Origin: Jannaschia sp. CCS1
GTDB lineage: Bacteria > Pseudomonadota > Alphaproteobacteria > Rhodobacterales > Rhodobacteraceae
Direction: 5' to 3'
Length of the DNA stretch: 64,000 nucleotides
NCBI RefSeq assembly: GCF_000013565.1
Contig: NC_007802.1
Span: 2,666,001-2,730,000 of the forward strand
In this document: in pieces, positions 8,367 to 16,826 of the stretch
How positions within the stretch are numbered: the stretch's first letter is position 1
How the letters are laid out: every line of letters begins with the position of its first letter
The notes under the pieces: generated by a model
What the model was told of the DNA's origin: nothing
Seen by the model: the letters and a program-made list of their open reading frames with translations, nothing else
The model's database searches: none
Made by a program: the position numbers and the translations under genes

Positions 8367-9461
8367 ATGGACATGCTGCGCGATGCTGACGGTGGCTTTG
8401 CCGCGATGACGCTGGACTCGGAGACACCGGGCGCGACCACGGCGCGGGCCATGAAAGATGTGACCCCGCGCCGGATGGGACCACAACAAAAGGCCGCCGT
8501 GATTGTGCGATTGCTGCTGGGTCAGGGCGTGTCGCCGGGGGTTCAGCGCCTGGCCCCGCATCACCAGACCCGACTGGCCCACGTGATTTCACAACTTGAA
8601 GCGGTGGATCGTCAGACCCTGCTGGAGGTTGTGAAGGAATTCACCCAACGCATCGACAACCTCGCCCTCAGCTTTCCCAGCGGTCTGGACGAAACCCTTG
8701 ATCTGCTGGAGCCTCATCTGGGCGAAGGGGCGTTGAGCGCGCTGCGGCTGGCCGCTGAACGCAGCGACGGACAAGACCCCTGGGTTCGGATTGCCAAGCA
8801 ACCGGTGACCCGCCTCGCGCCGCTTTTGGAAAGCGAAAGCGCCGAGGTTTGCGCGGTGCTGCTGTCAAAGCTGACAGTCGCCAAAGCGGCAGAGCTTCTG
8901 TCGGAACTGCCTGAGGATCGCGGCCAGATCCTGGCCCACACCGTGGCCCTTACCGAAACGATCACACCGGACCTGGTGGAACGCATCGGGGTCCACATCG
9001 CACAGGTGCTGGAATCGGTTCCTGCCCAGGCCTTCCCGAAAACCGCGGCCGAGCGGGTCGGGGCAATCCTGAACTCCACACCGCAGGCCGCGCGCGACAA
9101 GATGCTGGAAGGTCTGAACACTCGCGACGCGCCTTTCGCCAAGGAAGTGCGCAAATCGATCTTCTCCTTCGCACATATTCCGATGCGGGTGGAGCCGACG
9201 GACGTGCCGATCATCGTGCGCAAGGCGGATGCGAAATCCATCACGGTGGCCTTCGCCGCCGGCCTCTCCACCGCGCCGCTATCCGTTGAATTCATGTTGG
9301 AAAACATGTCCAAGCGCCTCGCGGAGCAGATGCGGGACGATGCGGAAGGCCTGGGCACGCCCAAGCCAGAGGAAGGGGAAGCGGCGATGGCGGATCTGAT
9401 CCGCACCATCCGCGATCTTGAGGCCAGCGGTGATCTGCAACTTCTGCCGCCCGTGGACTAG
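8367..9461 (+). CDS. fliG: Flagellar motor switch protein FliG (isolated copy)
   Basis: 364 residues with the three-part FliG layout. The N-terminal domain begins at PQQKAAVIVRLLLGQG (binding to the MS ring), a middle armadillo domain follows, and the C-terminal domain begins VRKSIFSFAHIPMRVEP and ends near DAEGLG, where the torque helix faces MotA. The conserved EHPQ of the middle domain, the FliM contact, is replaced by a SESAEV segment (LLESESAEVCAVLLSKL). It stands alone between purB and an exonuclease gene with no flagellar neighbours. AAAGGG precedes the start. FliG identity is firm from the C-terminal domain; whether it works in the motor is inference. Confidence 0.85.
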   Translation: MDMLRDADGGFAAMTLDSETPGATTARAMKDVTPRRMGPQQKAAVIVRLLLGQGVSPGVQRLAPHHQTRLAHVISQLEAVDRQTLLEVVKEFTQRIDNLALSFPSGLDETLDLLEPHLGEGALSALRLAAERSDGQDPWVRIAKQPVTRLAPLLESESAEVCAVLLSKLTVAKAAELLSELPEDRGQILAHTVALTETITPDLVERIGVHIAQVLESVPAQAFPKTAAERVGAILNSTPQAARDKMLEGLNTRDAPFAKEVRKSIFSFAHIPMRVEPTDVPIIVRKADAKSITVAFAAGLSTAPLSVEFMLENMSKRLAEQMRDDAEGLGTPKPEEGEAAMADLIRTIRDLEASGDLQLLPPVD

Positions 9462-9575
9462 CCACCCAAGACGATCCCTCGCCGCAGGCACGGCATCGCT
9501 TGCGCCGTGGCAAGGCCACAGGAATAGTTCCCCGCGCCTCTCGCCGCATGGGCAACGGCGCTCTATATTCAAAAC

Positions 9576-10583
9576 ATGGTTCTGGAATTCACCGAACGCG
9601 GCATCTATTGCCCCGCAGCTGACGCCTATATTGACCCTTGGCGCCCGGTGCCTCGGGCCTTGATCACACATGGTCATTCTGATCACGCGCGACCTGGCCA
9701 CGGGGCTTATCTGGCGACCGAGGGCTCCGCGCCCGTCATGCGTCACCGCCTGGGCGATATCCAGATGGAGACGACCGCTTACGGCGTCACCCACCAGATC
9801 GGCGATGCCCGGATCAGCTTTCACCCGGCAGGCCACGTGCCCGGCTCCGCGCAGATCCGCGTCGAAGTGGGCGGGGAGGTCTGGGTCGCTTCCGGTGACT
9901 ACAAGACCATCAACGATGGCCTGTCTGAGCCGTTTGAGCCGGTGCGCTGCGACACGTTTATCACCGAATCCACCTTCGGCCTGCCGATCTATGATTGGCC
10001 CGCGCAGCACGCCCTCGCCCGCGATCTCAACGACTGGTGGGCGACATGCGTGGCGGATGGAAAACGCGCCGTCCTCGGCGTCTATGCCCTTGGAAAAGCC
10101 CAACGGATCATGCGCCTGCTGGATCCGGCCATTGGCCCGATCCTGACCCACGGCGCGGTGGAGGCAACCAACCGCGTTTTGCGCGGACAAGGCATCAGCC
10201 TGCCCGATACGGTGCCCGTCGTGGACGGCGTTGATGGCAAATCTCACCCCAACGCCATTGTGCTCGCCCCGCCCTCCGCCCTCGGAACCACATGGATGAA
10301 GCGTTTTGGCGCGGTCTCCACCGGTTTCGCCTCGGGCTGGATGCGCCTGCGCGGTGTGCGCCGCAGGCGCGCGGCGGATCGGGGCTTCGTGGTCAGCGAC
10401 CATGCCGATTGGAAGGGTTTGAACGCAGCCATCGCGGCGACCGAGGCCGACCGGGTCTTCGTAACCCACGGCTACACCGCGCAATTTTCCCAATGGCTTG
10501 GTGAGCAAGGCTATCAGGCGGGTATCGTCGAGACGGAATTTGGCGGAGAGGACCTTGATGAGGCCGAGGAGACGGCGGCATGA
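9576..10583 (+). CDS. Ligase-associated DNA exonuclease (metallo-beta-lactamase fold)
   Basis: 335 residues of the beta-lactamase/beta-CASP type. The first metal-binding motif HGHSDHARPGHG is near residue 32; further metal-ligand segments are PAGHVPGSAQI, SGDYK and TESTFGLPIYDWP. A late SDHADWKGL carries another expected histidine. This family is usually encoded beside an ATP-dependent DNA ligase and is thought to trim DNA ends in repair. The ligase is two genes downstream. The stop overlaps the next start (ATGA), so the three genes form one operon. Metal-dependent nuclease activity is inferred from family knowledge. Confidence 0.88.
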   Translation: MVLEFTERGIYCPAADAYIDPWRPVPRALITHGHSDHARPGHGAYLATEGSAPVMRHRLGDIQMETTAYGVTHQIGDARISFHPAGHVPGSAQIRVEVGGEVWVASGDYKTINDGLSEPFEPVRCDTFITESTFGLPIYDWPAQHALARDLNDWWATCVADGKRAVLGVYALGKAQRIMRLLDPAIGPILTHGAVEATNRVLRGQGISLPDTVPVVDGVDGKSHPNAIVLAPPSALGTTWMKRFGAVSTGFASGWMRLRGVRRRRAADRGFVVSDHADWKGLNAAIAATEADRVFVTHGYTAQFSQWLGEQGYQAGIVETEFGGEDLDEAEETAA

Positions 10584-11461
10584 GCGTGCTGACCCGCGCC
10601 GACCGAATCTCGACGTGGACTGCGCGCCGCATCGAGAAACCGCTGCTGTCCATGATCGGCTCGCAACAGATGTTGCGCGCACTTTTCAACGCCACGGCCC
10701 CTCTCACGCAGCGCCTGCCCCAGGGGTGCATTGTGGCCGATGACGGCGAGGGCGGTTTATTCCTCACACCAGAAGGCGCTGAAAACGCGGGCCTTTTCCT
10801 ATATATTCACGGGGGTGGCTTCACCATCGGCAGCCCGCGCACGCACCGCGCCATGGCCGCCCATATCGGGGCTGAGGCTGGTCTGCGGGTCCACCTGCCC
10901 CGGTATTCCCTGGCGCCCGAGGCCCCATTTCCAGCCGCAATCACGCGCCTCAAACAGGTTTACGCCGCCCATGTCGCGCGGGGCGATACGCCCGTAGCCG
11001 TGGGCGGTGACAGCGCGGGCGGCAACCTCGCCCTGCTTCTTACCCAAAACGCCGTGGCGCATCAGTTGCCGCTGCCACGGGCCATGGTGTTGCTGGCTCC
11101 CGTCGTTGACTTCAGCCGCGACATCGCCGCCGAAGTGGCAAATGCCCCGTCGGAAAACCTGTTGCCCGCCGCCTGGGCGCGCCGGGTGAAACACGCCTAT
11201 ACGCCAGAGGGTGTCGACCTGAGCGACCCAAAGGTCTCGCCGATGTTTGGCGACTTGCAATCGCTGCCCCCCACTTTGATGCACCTGGCAACCGGCGAGG
11301 CCCTGGCCGATCAATGCAAGACCATGGCCGCGCAGATGCCCGATTGCCGTGTGGACGAATGGCCCGGCCTGCAACATGTCTGGCACCTCAAGGCAGGGGT
11401 CATGCCCGCCGCAACCCAAGCCTGCGCGGAGCTTGGGGCGTTTTTGCGGACGCACACATGA
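10580..11461 (+). CDS. Alpha/beta hydrolase (HSL-type esterase/lipase)
   Basis: 293 residues with the oxyanion-hole motif HGGGFTIGSP at about residue 76 and the nucleophile elbow GGDSAGGN, centred on the serine at about residue 142. The acid and histidine are probably in the C-terminal part (GLQHVWHL). It is a carboxylesterase of the hormone-sensitive lipase group; the substrate is unknown. It overlaps the exonuclease gene upstream by ATGA and the ligase gene downstream by ATGA. This insertion into a DNA-repair gene pair is unusual. It may merely travel with the operon. Confidence 0.86.
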   Translation: MSVLTRADRISTWTARRIEKPLLSMIGSQQMLRALFNATAPLTQRLPQGCIVADDGEGGLFLTPEGAENAGLFLYIHGGGFTIGSPRTHRAMAAHIGAEAGLRVHLPRYSLAPEAPFPAAITRLKQVYAAHVARGDTPVAVGGDSAGGNLALLLTQNAVAHQLPLPRAMVLLAPVVDFSRDIAAEVANAPSENLLPAAWARRVKHAYTPEGVDLSDPKVSPMFGDLQSLPPTLMHLATGEALADQCKTMAAQMPDCRVDEWPGLQHVWHLKAGVMPAATQACAELGAFLRTHT

Positions 11462-13056
11462 AGGCCTTCGCCGCCCTTTTCACGACGCTGGATCAGACCA
11501 CCAAGACCAGCGTGAAGACGGCCGCGCTGGCCGACTATTTCCGCACGGCGCCCGAGGATGACCGGATCTGGACCATCGCATTGCTTTCGGGCCGACGTCC
11601 GCGCCGCACCATCACCACCACAAAACTGCGCGAATGGGCGGCGGAGCGGGCGGGCATTCCGCTGTGGCTGTTTGAGGCCTGTTATCCGGTCGTGGGTGAC
11701 CTGAGCGAGACCATTGCCCTTGTTTTGCCGGAGCCCGAGACCCGGATCGACAAAAGCCTGAGCGCCTGGATCGCCACGCTGCGCGGCCTCGACAATGCGG
11801 AGGAGGATGCGCGCAAGGCCGCGATTCTGGAGGCCTGGAACGGTCTGCCCCCGATCGAACGGTTTGTTTTCAATAAGTTGATTACCGGCGGCTGGCGCAT
11901 GGGGGTGAGTCAAAAGCTGATGACCCGCGCGCTGTCGAAGGCCACTGACATCGATGAGGCGGAACTGACACACCGCCTGATGGGCGATTGGTCGCCCGAC
12001 ACGGTCAGTTGGGACGGCCTGATCGAAGCGCCCGATCCAACAACGAACCTTAGCCGACCCTACCCGTTCTATCTGGCTTATCAGCTGGAGGGCGACGCGG
12101 AGGACCAGGGAGGCGTCGGCGATTGGGTGGCGGAGCGGAAATGGGACGGCATTCGCGGCCAGCTGATCATGCGCGGAGGCGAGCGCTATCTGTGGTCGCG
12201 TGGCGAAGACCTGATGACGGACCGGTTCCCGGAGTTTGCGCAGCTGCTGGACTACCTGCCCTCGGGGACGGTTCTTGACGGCGAGGTTTTGGCGTATGAC
12301 TTTGTTAACAACACCCCGCTTTCGTTCAATAAGTTGCAACCGCGTATAGGGCGCAAAACTGTGCCCAAGAAGCTTCTGGCCGAGGCCCCGTGCATCCTGA
12401 TGGCCTATGATCTGCTGGAATGGCAGGGCGCGGACATTCGGCACAGGCCGTTGGCCGAGCGGCGCGCTTTGTTGGAGGAGGCCACCGACAATATGCCACC
12501 CGACGCCCCCCTCCGCCTGTCGCCGAGGGTGGAGGCCGAGAGTTGGGACGACCTGCGCGCCGCACGCGCCATCAGCCGCGACATAGGGGCAGAGGGGTTG
12601 ATGCTGAAGCGTCTTTCGGCACCCTATCTAGCCGGGCGCAAAAAGGGCGATTGGTGGAAATGGAAGGTCGATCCACTGACCATCGACGCGGTGATGATCT
12701 ATGCGCAGGCGGGTTCCGGCCGGCGGGCAACGCTCTACACCGATTTCACATTCGCGGTCTGGAACGGCCCCGATCTGGTGCCCTTCACCAAGGCCTATTC
12801 CGGCCTCACCGACAAGGAATTCCGCGAGATCACGGCCTGGGTTCGCAAGAACACGACGGACCGGTTCGGCCCCGTCCGCGCGGTCACGCCGCACCATGTG
12901 TTTGAGATTGCGTTCGAAGGCATTCAACCCTCACCGCGCCACAAATCCGGCGTTGCCCTGCGCTTTCCCCGCATGTTGCGCTGGCGCAAAGACAAGCCGT
13001 TGGAAGAGGCCAATACATTGGACGACCTCAACCAGATGCTGGAACAATACGGCTAA
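11458..13056 (+). CDS. ATP-dependent DNA ligase (bacterial LigB/LigC type)
   Basis: 532 residues. The N-terminal DNA-binding domain spans about residues 1-195. The adenylation domain has motif I at ERKWDGIRGQ (Lys228 is the AMP-linked lysine), motif III near RFPEFAQLL, motif IV at EGLMLKR and motif V at DWWKWKVD; an OB-fold follows. The start at 11458 overlaps the esterase stop by four bases. Such ligases form repair operons with the exonuclease upstream and often with an Lhr-type helicase and a PdeM-like phosphoesterase; neither is nearby here. It seals nicks with ATP and probably acts in DNA repair. An intact enzyme is indicated. Confidence 0.93.
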   Translation: MKAFAALFTTLDQTTKTSVKTAALADYFRTAPEDDRIWTIALLSGRRPRRTITTTKLREWAAERAGIPLWLFEACYPVVGDLSETIALVLPEPETRIDKSLSAWIATLRGLDNAEEDARKAAILEAWNGLPPIERFVFNKLITGGWRMGVSQKLMTRALSKATDIDEAELTHRLMGDWSPDTVSWDGLIEAPDPTTNLSRPYPFYLAYQLEGDAEDQGGVGDWVAERKWDGIRGQLIMRGGERYLWSRGEDLMTDRFPEFAQLLDYLPSGTVLDGEVLAYDFVNNTPLSFNKLQPRIGRKTVPKKLLAEAPCILMAYDLLEWQGADIRHRPLAERRALLEEATDNMPPDAPLRLSPRVEAESWDDLRAARAISRDIGAEGLMLKRLSAPYLAGRKKGDWWKWKVDPLTIDAVMIYAQAGSGRRATLYTDFTFAVWNGPDLVPFTKAYSGLTDKEFREITAWVRKNTTDRFGPVRAVTPHHVFEIAFEGIQPSPRHKSGVALRFPRMLRWRKDKPLEEANTLDDLNQMLEQYG

Positions 13057-13095
13057 GGCGTCACATTAACTTCGCACCACAATACTCTGTAATCG

Positions 13096-13800
13096 CTACT
13101 GAAATATATAGCTTCTCGGCCAGGCCGTATAGTCGGCTGTCGTCACACCGTTGCGGGTCGATCCGGTGAATGCAGGTTGTTCGCCGAGGATCAGGATCGT
13201 CACCGTCCCACCCTCTGCCGCGATCATCAGGCCTCGGTGAACGGCGGCGTTGCAGATCGGACTGTCGGAGGAATAGACGTCCGTTCCCCAGACCTGGCCC
13301 GCCCCGAAACGGTCGGCGGGGCATGTTACGGTCACGCTCTCTCCGACGCGGTCACCGTAGCCGATGGCGTCGACATCATCGCTCCAGCTGATCTGGATGG
13401 CCTGCCCTGCGCTCGTCCCGAGGGGCTCGGCTGACGTGATCTGAAAACTGGAGTTCCACGAGCCGTAATCCAGGGTGGTCACGCCGTTCTGGCTTGTCCC
13501 TTCATAGCGGTCGAGGCCCGCAACCTGCCGAAATCCCACGAGACCACCGACATCAAGCGTGATCCATCCATAGTGCAGCGCGGCGGTACAGATGGAGCTG
13601 TCGGACGTGTACGTGCCGGTCCCCCAAACCGTGGCAACGGCGCCATTGGGGGGGCATTCGATCTGGCCTGTCGCCCCGGGCGTATCAAGACCGCGGGCGA
13701 TCAGATTGGCGGACCAGTCCGCAAGTGAGGGCGTCGCGCAAAGCAGTGTGGCAGCTGCCGCTACGCCAAGGCCAAGGGATTGTTTGGGAAGAGGCGTCAT
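13096..13800 (-). CDS. Secreted protein with two tandem LCCL domains
   Basis: 234 residues. A signal peptide (residues about 1-28, ending SLADW) is followed by two LCCL repeats at about 40-130 and 148-234. Each has a leading Cys-Pro, a VWGT...SDSxICxAAxH segment with the second conserved cysteine, and the GG-x-V strand. The repeats share a GVTTxDYxxW motif near their ends. The start at 13800 follows GGAG. LCCL domains occur in secreted eukaryotic and bacterial proteins and are thought to bind lipids or polysaccharides. The protein should be periplasmic or secreted; no partner gene is evident. Confidence 0.8.
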   Translation of the reverse strand: MTPLPKQSLGLGVAAAATLLCATPSLADWSANLIARGLDTPGATGQIECPPNGAVATVWGTGTYTSDSSICTAALHYGWITLDVGGLVGFRQVAGLDRYEGTSQNGVTTLDYGSWNSSFQITSAEPLGTSAGQAIQISWSDDVDAIGYGDRVGESVTVTCPADRFGAGQVWGTDVYSSDSPICNAAVHRGLMIAAEGGTVTILILGEQPAFTGSTRNGVTTADYTAWPRSYIFQ

Positions 13801-13937
13801 AAAAATCTCCGTCTGAAATCAATAATATCATATATTGATGCCGACAGAGACGCCCTTCGGCAAGGAAAACTGAAGCGATGGCTGCGGCATTGGCGAAGCC
13901 CGGTGCGGCGAGAGCGCAGGCCGCAGCATTGCCCGAT

Positions 13938-14717
13938 TCAGGCGACCTCGCCTGCCTTCACGGGGCGTTTGCCTATAGACCAGGCGCGCGCGGCCTCCCC
14001 AAAGGCGGCAAACAGCGGACGAGACACCGGATCCTCCGCCGCGCGATACTCAGGATGCCATTGAACAGACAGCGTGAACCCGGGCGCATCGGCGATGTAG
14101 ATCGCCTCCGGCGTGCCGTCTTCTGCATGGCCATCAATGATCACCCGCGCCCCGGCCTGTTTGATGCCCTGACCGTGAAGCGTATTGGTGCGCACCTGTT
14201 GCGCCCCCATCAGCCGATGAAACGGCCCACCTTCAGTGAAGGTGACGGTGTGGCGAAGCTCAAACTTCTCCTCGATCGTGCCGTCGGGCGGCATACGGTG
14301 GTTCATGCGACCGGGCAGGTCCCGGATTTCGGGGTAGAGAGATCCGCCCATCGCCACGTTGACCTCCTGAAACCCGCGACACAGGCCAAGGATCGGCTGC
14401 CCCCGCTCCACACAGGCGCGGATCAGCGGCAAGGTCAGCGCGTCGCGGTCCCGGTCCATGGTGCCGTGGGCGTCGGTATAATCCTCGCCATATTCCTCGG
14501 GGTGCACATTGGGCCGCCCACCGGTAAAGACGAAGCCCGCACAGGTCGCCATCAGATCATCAAGGTCCACGAATGCGGGATTTGAGGGCACAATCAGCGG
14601 CAACCCGCCGGATACCTCGGCCACGGCCTCCGAATTCATGATGCCGCCGGCATGGGTTGCATATTGATCGTTGATCAGGTGGTGATTGCCAATAATGCCA
14701 ATGACGGGGCGGGTCAT
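13938..14717 (-). CDS. Gamma-glutamyl-gamma-aminobutyrate hydrolase family protein (class I GATase-like, peptidase C26)
   Basis: 259 residues. The N-terminus reads TRPVIGIIGNHH. The nucleophile cysteine is in ILGLCRGFQEVNVA and the catalytic histidine in SVQWHPEY. It resembles PuuD, which releases GABA from gamma-glutamyl-GABA in putrescine degradation, and relatives acting on gamma-glutamyl conjugates. The start at 14717 is preferred because upstream in-frame codons give a non-homologous tail. No putrescine genes are adjacent, so the substrate is uncertain. Confidence 0.82.
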   Translation of the reverse strand: MTRPVIGIIGNHHLINDQYATHAGGIMNSEAVAEVSGGLPLIVPSNPAFVDLDDLMATCAGFVFTGGRPNVHPEEYGEDYTDAHGTMDRDRDALTLPLIRACVERGQPILGLCRGFQEVNVAMGGSLYPEIRDLPGRMNHRMPPDGTIEEKFELRHTVTFTEGGPFHRLMGAQQVRTNTLHGQGIKQAGARVIIDGHAEDGTPEAIYIADAPGFTLSVQWHPEYRAAEDPVSRPLFAAFGEAARAWSIGKRPVKAGEVA

Positions 14718-14812
14718 ACTGCGTCCAAATTCGTGATACACCAGCATAGGTAGCGGTCGCAGCCCCCAAGGAAAAGAGACTTTGCCGCGCAAAGGGCCGC
14801 GCATCTGCGCAC

Positions 14813-16039
14813 ATGTTGAGAAAATGGGCACGTTTCATGGTCTATAAGCTGAACGATCCTGCCTTCCTGGAAAACCCTGCTGACCAATTGGCCCGCATGC
14901 GCGCCGAAGGCCCGTTGGTGCGCATGAAGATCCCGTTGCTTGGGACGATGTGGGCCACCACGACCGACGAGGCGACGCGCAAGCTGCTGAAATCCCCCGA
15001 TCTCTTCCGCCGCGATCCGGGGCCCATCACGGGCCGGTCACTGGCGCAGAAGTTCTGGTGGTTGCCCCGGGTGATCAAGCCGATGTTGCACACGATGATT
15101 GTCACCGACGATCCGGCCCATGCACGGCAACGGCGGTTGGTGGAGATCGCCTTCGCGCGCACCAGCATCGAGGATATGCGCCCGAGGATCGAGGCGATTG
15201 CCCATCGTCTGCTGGACGCTCTGCCCCAAACTGGCCCCGTCGACATCGTCGCCCATTACACGCGTCAGCTGCCGTTCCTGGCGATCTGCGAGCTTCTGGG
15301 TATCCCGGAATCCGCCCACGCCGCTCTGACCAGGCGCATCGCGCCGCTGAGCGCTGTGTCCAACCCCATCACCGCCGTCTACGCCATGGCGCGTCTTGGC
15401 GGGGTGCAGCGCGATTTCCACGCGATGTTTGCGCGCGCCCGAGCCGAACCGCCCGGCCCCGGGCTAATCTCGGCGCTGGTGCACACCGATGACAATGGTG
15501 CGAAGCTGAGTGAGGAGGAACTCCTGTCCCTCACGCTCCTGCTGTTTCTCGCGGGCCATGAGACGACCGTGCATCTGATCAACGCCGGGATCGTGGCTCT
15601 GGCAGGCGATGCCGCGCTCACCCGCCACTTCATCAACACCCCCGACACCCGGCATTTGTTTGTTGAGGAGATCATGCGATCCACGACGCCGGTGACGCTG
15701 ACCAAACCGATGTTCGCGGCGCAAGACACGGATGTGCTGGGGGCGAACATCCGGAAAGGGGAGATGGTCGCGGCCCTTCTGATCGCGGCCAACCATGATC
15801 CTGACCGCGTCGATGCCCCGCAGGAGCTACGGCCCGAGCGGCGGCCCAACGCGCATCTGGGCTTCGGGTTCGGTCCCCACGTTTGCCTTGGCATGCAACT
15901 CGCGCGGGTCGAGGCGGTCACGGCGCTGACAGCGCTATTCGCCCGCCACCCCGACCTCCGTCTTGCGCGCCCGCCGGGATGGCTCAACCGCGCGGGGTTT
16001 CGCGCGCCGGGACGTGTTGTGCTGGACCTGCGGCGCTGA
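14813..16039 (+). CDS. Cytochrome P450
   Basis: About 408 residues, the usual bacterial P450 length. The I-helix oxygen motif AGHETT is near residue 251, the ExxR pair lies in EEIMR, and the heme signature FGFGPHVCLG has Cys358 as the iron ligand. It is a soluble heme monooxygenase and needs a ferredoxin or other electron donor encoded elsewhere. An alternative start at 14837 would shorten it by eight residues; neither has a strong ribosome site. The substrate is not evident. Three GAA-loop hairpins follow the gene. Confidence 0.92.
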   Translation: MLRKWARFMVYKLNDPAFLENPADQLARMRAEGPLVRMKIPLLGTMWATTTDEATRKLLKSPDLFRRDPGPITGRSLAQKFWWLPRVIKPMLHTMIVTDDPAHARQRRLVEIAFARTSIEDMRPRIEAIAHRLLDALPQTGPVDIVAHYTRQLPFLAICELLGIPESAHAALTRRIAPLSAVSNPITAVYAMARLGGVQRDFHAMFARARAEPPGPGLISALVHTDDNGAKLSEEELLSLTLLLFLAGHETTVHLINAGIVALAGDAALTRHFINTPDTRHLFVEEIMRSTTPVTLTKPMFAAQDTDVLGANIRKGEMVAALLIAANHDPDRVDAPQELRPERRPNAHLGFGFGPHVCLGMQLARVEAVTALTALFARHPDLRLARPPGWLNRAGFRAPGRVVLDLRR

Positions 16040-16047
16040 CTTCTTAT

Positions 16048-16106
16048 CGCCCGAAGGGCGCAACTCGGGCCCGAAGGGCCACCGCGCCCGAGCGAAGCGA
16101 GGGCGC
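16048..16106. repeat. Cluster of three GAA-loop hairpins after the P450 gene
   Basis: Three consecutive hairpins share a GAA loop: CGCCC-GAA-GGGCG at 16048-16060, GGCCC-GAA-GGGCC at 16068-16080, and GCGCCC...GCGAAGC...GGGCGC at 16084-16106, whose core is the exceptionally stable GCGAAGC mini-hairpin. The region lies between two same-strand genes and is not coding. It could end P450 transcription or stabilise a processed mRNA end. Confidence 0.6.
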
Positions 16107-16160
16107 CACACGCAGAATTTATGCGCCTGCACCCCGGCAATACGCTACCGTAAACCCTCA

Positions 16161-16733
16161 ATGATATCTGACACACCACTCCTCACCCGCCTTGCCCTGC
16201 ACCTGCCTTCCCGCCGCACGCGCCTCAAGGTGCTGCATTGGGGCATCCTCCCCTTCTTCCTCTGGTTCATGTTCGCCGATCTGGACGCGCTGCGCCGTAT
16301 GGGGCCGGGGTGGTTTCAGCTCCATTCCATCAACGGGCTGATCTTTGTTACCCTCGCCCTGATCTGGACCGGCGGTCACCTGCGCCGTGGCCTTGCCTCT
16401 CGCCCCGGCCCGAAACTGCCGCCCTCGGCCCGGGCCATCCACCCGATCCTGCACAAGGCCCTGATCTGGGGGCTGTTTCTGGTGGCATTGACGGGCTTTG
16501 GGCTCGGTCTGACATCCGCCGTTCTGCTGCGCGCCGGGGGCGTGTTGCCCATCGCCCCACCCCTGAACCTGCCCGAGGCCCATACCATCGTCTCGTGGAT
16601 CCATGTCTATCAGTTCTACGCGCTGGCCCTGATTGTGGGTGTCCATGCCGCCTTCCATATCTGGCGTCATCTCCGCCTGCGCGACAATGCGTTGCGGATC
16701 ATGGCCCCCCGGGCGCTGCATCGGTTTCTGTAG
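16161..16733 (+). CDS. Cytochrome b561-family membrane protein
   Basis: 190 residues with about four to five membrane helices. Histidines lie in or next to the helices: KVLHWGIL, QLHSINGL, HPILHKAL, and a late VHAAFHIWRH. These are the expected ligands for two b-type hemes. Such proteins carry electrons across or within the cytoplasmic membrane, often as partners of periplasmic redox proteins. The start at 16161 is the first ATG matching the b561 N-terminus. No obvious partner gene is adjacent. Confidence 0.83.
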   Translation: MISDTPLLTRLALHLPSRRTRLKVLHWGILPFFLWFMFADLDALRRMGPGWFQLHSINGLIFVTLALIWTGGHLRRGLASRPGPKLPPSARAIHPILHKALIWGLFLVALTGFGLGLTSAVLLRAGGVLPIAPPLNLPEAHTIVSWIHVYQFYALALIVGVHAAFHIWRHLRLRDNALRIMAPRALHRFL

Positions 16734-16826
16734 GCGCGGCCACATATGGTTTTCCCTGCTTGATCCCGCCCGCGTCTCGCAAGACACTGCGGGTCTCACT
16801 CACCCTTCGCAGAGACCCCTTCCCCC

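Noticed and set aside
9506-9520. Small hairpin (GTGGC-AAG-GCCAC) before the exonuclease gene
   Set aside because: Only five pairs with no T run or special position; expected by chance in GC-rich DNA.
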